This document shows, piece after piece, positions 31,833 through 34,043 of a DNA stretch of 34,043 bases. Within the stretch, counting starts at the first letter, position 1; each line of letters begins with the position of its first letter. The position numbers and the translations under genes were made by a program. This DNA comes from Deltaproteobacteria bacterium (GTDB lineage: Bacteria; Desulfobacterota; WTBG01; CAIYCZ01; CAIRTM01), in the NCBI GenBank assembly GCA_024276465.1, contig JAJRXD010000019.1, positions 1-34,043 on the forward strand. The letters run 5' to 3'. The notes beneath the pieces are model-generated. The model was not told where the DNA came from and searched no databases. It worked only from the letters and a program-made list of their open reading frames with translations.

Positions 31833-33592
31833 AAAAAAACCTGTTAATAAAAGGAACTGTTGCTTCACACGGGATTGTTATAGGGAAAGCACTTCTTGTT
31901 GACCATGGCAGCCCTGATTTTTCGCATTATCGTTTATCGACCGACAGGGAGCTTAAGCATGAAGTTGAACGTTTTCAAAAAGCAGTCAACCAGTCAAAGT
32001 CACAGCTTGTTAAGGCAAAAAAAGAGGGTAAAGGGAAAAAAATTAAAGAAGCTCAGTTTATTATTGATACCCATATACTGATTTTGCAGGATAAAATACT
32101 GCTTGATAATACTATAAAGACCATTAAAAAAAAGAAGTTTGACGCTGCATGGGCTTTAAAGACAACAACAAAATATTTAAAAAAGAATATTTCAGAAATA
32201 GATGATGAGTATCTGCAGGAAAGAACAAGCGATATTGATTTTATTGAAAAAAGGATTCTGAGGAATCTGGCAGGCAAAAAAACTGTTCAGCTTTCAAACA
32301 TTGGAGAAAAGGTTATCATTGTTGCCAAGGATTTATCCCCTGCAGATACGGTGCACCTTAATGTGGATGAAGTTCAGGGTTTTATAACCGAGTGTGGAGG
32401 AAAAACCTCTCATACGGCAATTATAGCAAGGGCACTTAAAATTCCTTCTGTTGTTGGCCTGCCTGACATTACCAGAAAGGTAAAAAATGGTGATATTATT
32501 ATTGTTGATGGAAATCAGGGGGTCGTTATTATCAGTCCTGATGCTGAAACCCATTTAAAATACAAGCACAAGAAAGATCAGCATGAGGAATTTGAACAGA
32601 GGCTGTTCAGATATAAGGAGTTGTCTTCAGAATCAGTCGACGGTTTCAAGATAAACCTCCTTGCAAACATTGAGATAGTTGAAGAGGTGGCCTCTGTGCT
32701 GGATTATGGAGTGGAAGGTATTGGGCTTTTTCGAACAGAGTTTCTATATCTGAACAAAAAGGAGCTTCCAACAGAGGATGGACTTTTTGATATATTTAAA
32801 TATGTTATCAGCAAAGTTGCGCCATATCCTGTTACAATAAGGACGCTGGATATAGGGGGTGACAAGTTTATATCCCATGTTAATGTTGCTGAGGAGATGA
32901 ACCCTGTTTTGGGCCTGCGTGCCATCAGATTTTGCCTGAAGGAAGTTCAGATTTTCAAGACACAATTGAGAGCAATATTTCGTGCCAGCCTGTACGGCAG
33001 GGTAAAGATAATGTTTCCAATGATTTCATGTGTTGAAGAGGTTTTTGAGATAAAAAAAATTCTTCAGGAGGTCAAAAGGGAACTTAGAAAGGAAAAAAAG
33101 GGGTTTGACCCGTCTGTTGAAATTGGAATTATGGTTGAGGTACCTGCTGCTGCTGCTGTTGCTGATGTTCTTGCCAGGGAGGTTGATTTTTTCAGTATAG
33201 GTACAAATGACCTTATTCAGTATACCCTTGCCATTGACCGGGTAAATGAGCAGGTGTCTTATCTTTACGAACCCCTTCATCCTGCTGTGTTGCGCCTGGT
33301 AAAAAATATTATTGATTCTGCTCACAATAATGGAATTCCAGTGGCAATGTGCGGAGAGATGGCTGGAGAACCGCTTTATATCCCGATTCTGTTAGGGTTT
33401 GGGATTGATGAGCTGAGCATGAACCCGATAGCTGTTCTGGAGGTAAAAAGGATTTTAAGAGTCCTGAACTATAAACATTGTAAAGAAATGGCGGAAAAAC
33501 TCTCCCTTTTTTCAACATCAGATGAAATAAGAAATATTCTGACAAAAGAATCCAGAAAAATATTTTTTGACAAGCTTCAGCAGCAGATATAG
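31829..33592 (+). CDS. ptsI: Phosphoenolpyruvate-protein phosphotransferase (PTS enzyme I)
   Basis: 587 residues from ATG 31829. It transfers phosphate from PEP to HPr. Seen: the N-terminal HPr-binding helical domain (about 30-145), the phosphohistidine loop [13 protein letters not shown] with H195, and the PEP-binding C-terminal barrel from about 260. The barrel carries [53 protein letters not shown] and [11 protein letters not shown]. The length is normal. HPr, HPr kinase and sugar permeases are not in the window, so it may serve regulation as in many proteobacteria with few PTS transporters. The start overlaps rsmI by 4 bases and the ribosome site (AGGGG) lies within rsmI. Confidence 0.95.
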   Translation: MKKNLLIKGTVASHGIVIGKALLVDHGSPDFSHYRLSTDRELKHEVERFQKAVNQSKSQLVKAKKEGKGKKIKEAQFIIDTHILILQDKILLDNTIKTIKKKKFDAAWALKTTTKYLKKNISEIDDEYLQERTSDIDFIEKRILRNLAGKKTVQLSNIGEKVIIVAKDLSPADTVHLNVDEVQGFITECGGKTSHTAIIARALKIPSVVGLPDITRKVKNGDIIIVDGNQGVVIISPDAETHLKYKHKKDQHEEFEQRLFRYKELSSESVDGFKINLLANIEIVEEVASVLDYGVEGIGLFRTEFLYLNKKELPTEDGLFDIFKYVISKVAPYPVTIRTLDIGGDKFISHVNVAEEMNPVLGLRAIRFCLKEVQIFKTQLRAIFRASLYGRVKIMFPMISCVEEVFEIKKILQEVKRELRKEKKGFDPSVEIGIMVEVPAAAAVADVLAREVDFFSIGTNDLIQYTLAIDRVNEQVSYLYEPLHPAVLRLVKNIIDSAHNNGIPVAMCGEMAGEPLYIPILLGFGIDELSMNPIAVLEVKRILRVLNYKHCKEMAEKLSLFSTSDEIRNILTKESRKIFFDKLQQQI

Positions 33593-33786
33593 CCCTTCCC
33601 CAAAATTATTGCTTAATCAATAAAAAGCATAACCCGGGATTTTCCCCCAGACATATAGGAAATTCCACCTGTTGAATCAGCAGGGCATATTGGGTTATTT
33701 AAAGACAGACCAATTACACACAACATATTGTTTATGCTTGAGCGAGGCCGATACCTGTTTTAAATTATTTTGTTTATGCTGTTTTT

Positions 33787-33812
33787 GGTAGCCGCAGGAC
33801 TTTAGCCTGCGA
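33787..33812. repeat. Family C repeat unit, short copy
   Basis: GGTAGCCGCAGG (33787-33798) followed by ACTTTAG and CCTGCG. The stem CGCAGG/CCTGCG is perfect. It shares the GGTAGCCGCA...CTTTAG...TGCG layout with the unit inside 30975-31095. Confidence 0.5.
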
Positions 33813-33900
33813 ATACAACAATGACAGTATGAGGAAAAAGCACAGACTGCCAGGAGAATTTTATATCAGGGGGAAAGATCAGGCAGATAACGCGCAGGTG

Positions 33901-33951
33901 GCAGGAGCTGCTTCAGCTGCGAACAATTTCGCGTCCAGAGGCCGCTCCTGC
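33901..33951. repeat. Diverged family A hairpin
   Basis: GCAGGAGC (33901-33908) is inverted as GCTCCTGC at 33944-33951. The flanks of the loop (TGCTTCAG, TTTCGCG) resemble the long hairpins at 1023-1076 and 18201-18271. The outer CCTGAAC ends of those copies are not seen here. Confidence 0.5.
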
Positions 33952-34014
33952 AGGGTTTTGTCCTGAGTTAGTACCCGTGGTATTTTTCTGTCATTTGGCA
34001 TAAGCATGACCGAA

Positions 34015-34041
34015 GCAATCTCTCGAAAACAGGGAGATTGC
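34015..34041. repeat. Family B palindrome, second copy, possibly cut by the window end
   Basis: GCAATCTC (34015-34022) is inverted as GAGATTGC at 34034-34041 around an 11-base loop. The end sequences match the repeat at 10191-10279. Confidence 0.55.
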
Positions 34042-34043
34042 CA

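Larger units (their letters stand above)
33593..34043. other. Gene-free right end containing several short palindromes
   Basis: 451 bases after ptsI with no credible gene on either strand. It holds three separate palindromes, listed as their own entries, and AT-rich sequence. No clear T-run terminator follows ptsI within the first 100 bases. Confidence 0.6.

Overview
The window reads as chromosomal DNA of an anaerobic Gram-negative bacterium, most likely a Desulfobacterota (former Deltaproteobacteria, Desulfobacterales-like) member. This is an inference. It rests on a tungsten-type aldehyde:ferredoxin oxidoreductase, a three-domain NifU with NifS and EpsC-type serine acetyltransferase, a PilB/PilC pair, the AT-rich (roughly 40% GC) codon use and many palindromic intergenic repeats. 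No sulfate-reduction gene and no rRNA lies in the window, so the assignment is tentative.

Positions 1-6707 (minus strand) hold a tetrapyrrole metal-chelatase locus: a MarR regulator, a six-helix UreH/TauE-like membrane protein, a large BchH-type chelatase subunit and a BchI-type AAA+ ATPase that runs off the left edge. Nothing else in the window indicates photosynthesis. A tRNA-Arg(TCT)/tRNA-His(GTG) pair and a NYC1-like short-chain dehydrogenase follow. Positions 8015-12837 hold a three-stem palindromic element, the aldehyde:ferredoxin oxidoreductase, a class II fructose-bisphosphate aldolase and the Obg GTPase.

Positions 13085-18976 hold envelope and accessory genes: a secreted MORN-2 repeat protein, a small membrane protein paired with a DUF364/DUF4213-like protein, a putative lipoprotein with a Thr-rich linker and Cys-rich tail, bioA, and a Yip1-family protein. 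Positions 18996-24589 carry a flippase-like membrane protein (minus strand) and a plus-strand group pilB-pilC-FG-GAP lipoprotein. Positions 24616-30825 form a tight minus-strand run in the transcription order macro domain - nifU - nifS - cysE - pyrK - pyrD, linking Fe-S assembly and cysteine supply with the Fe-S flavoprotein step of pyrimidine synthesis. The pyrD reading frame is broken by one in-frame TAA, and PyrK carries an unrecognised N-terminal extension of about 215 residues. Positions 31119-33592 hold rsmI and ptsI with a 4-base overlap.

Almost every long gap contains a nested inverted repeat, and at least three sequence families recur. Several computed longest open frames start at non-ATG codons or inside repeats or neighbouring genes; the starts given here were moved downstream where a ribosome binding site or family alignment supports it. 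The most notable points are the chelatase locus in a genome without visible phototrophy genes, its altered Walker B motif, the interrupted pyrD next to an enlarged pyrK, and the three-stem element at 8015-8147.
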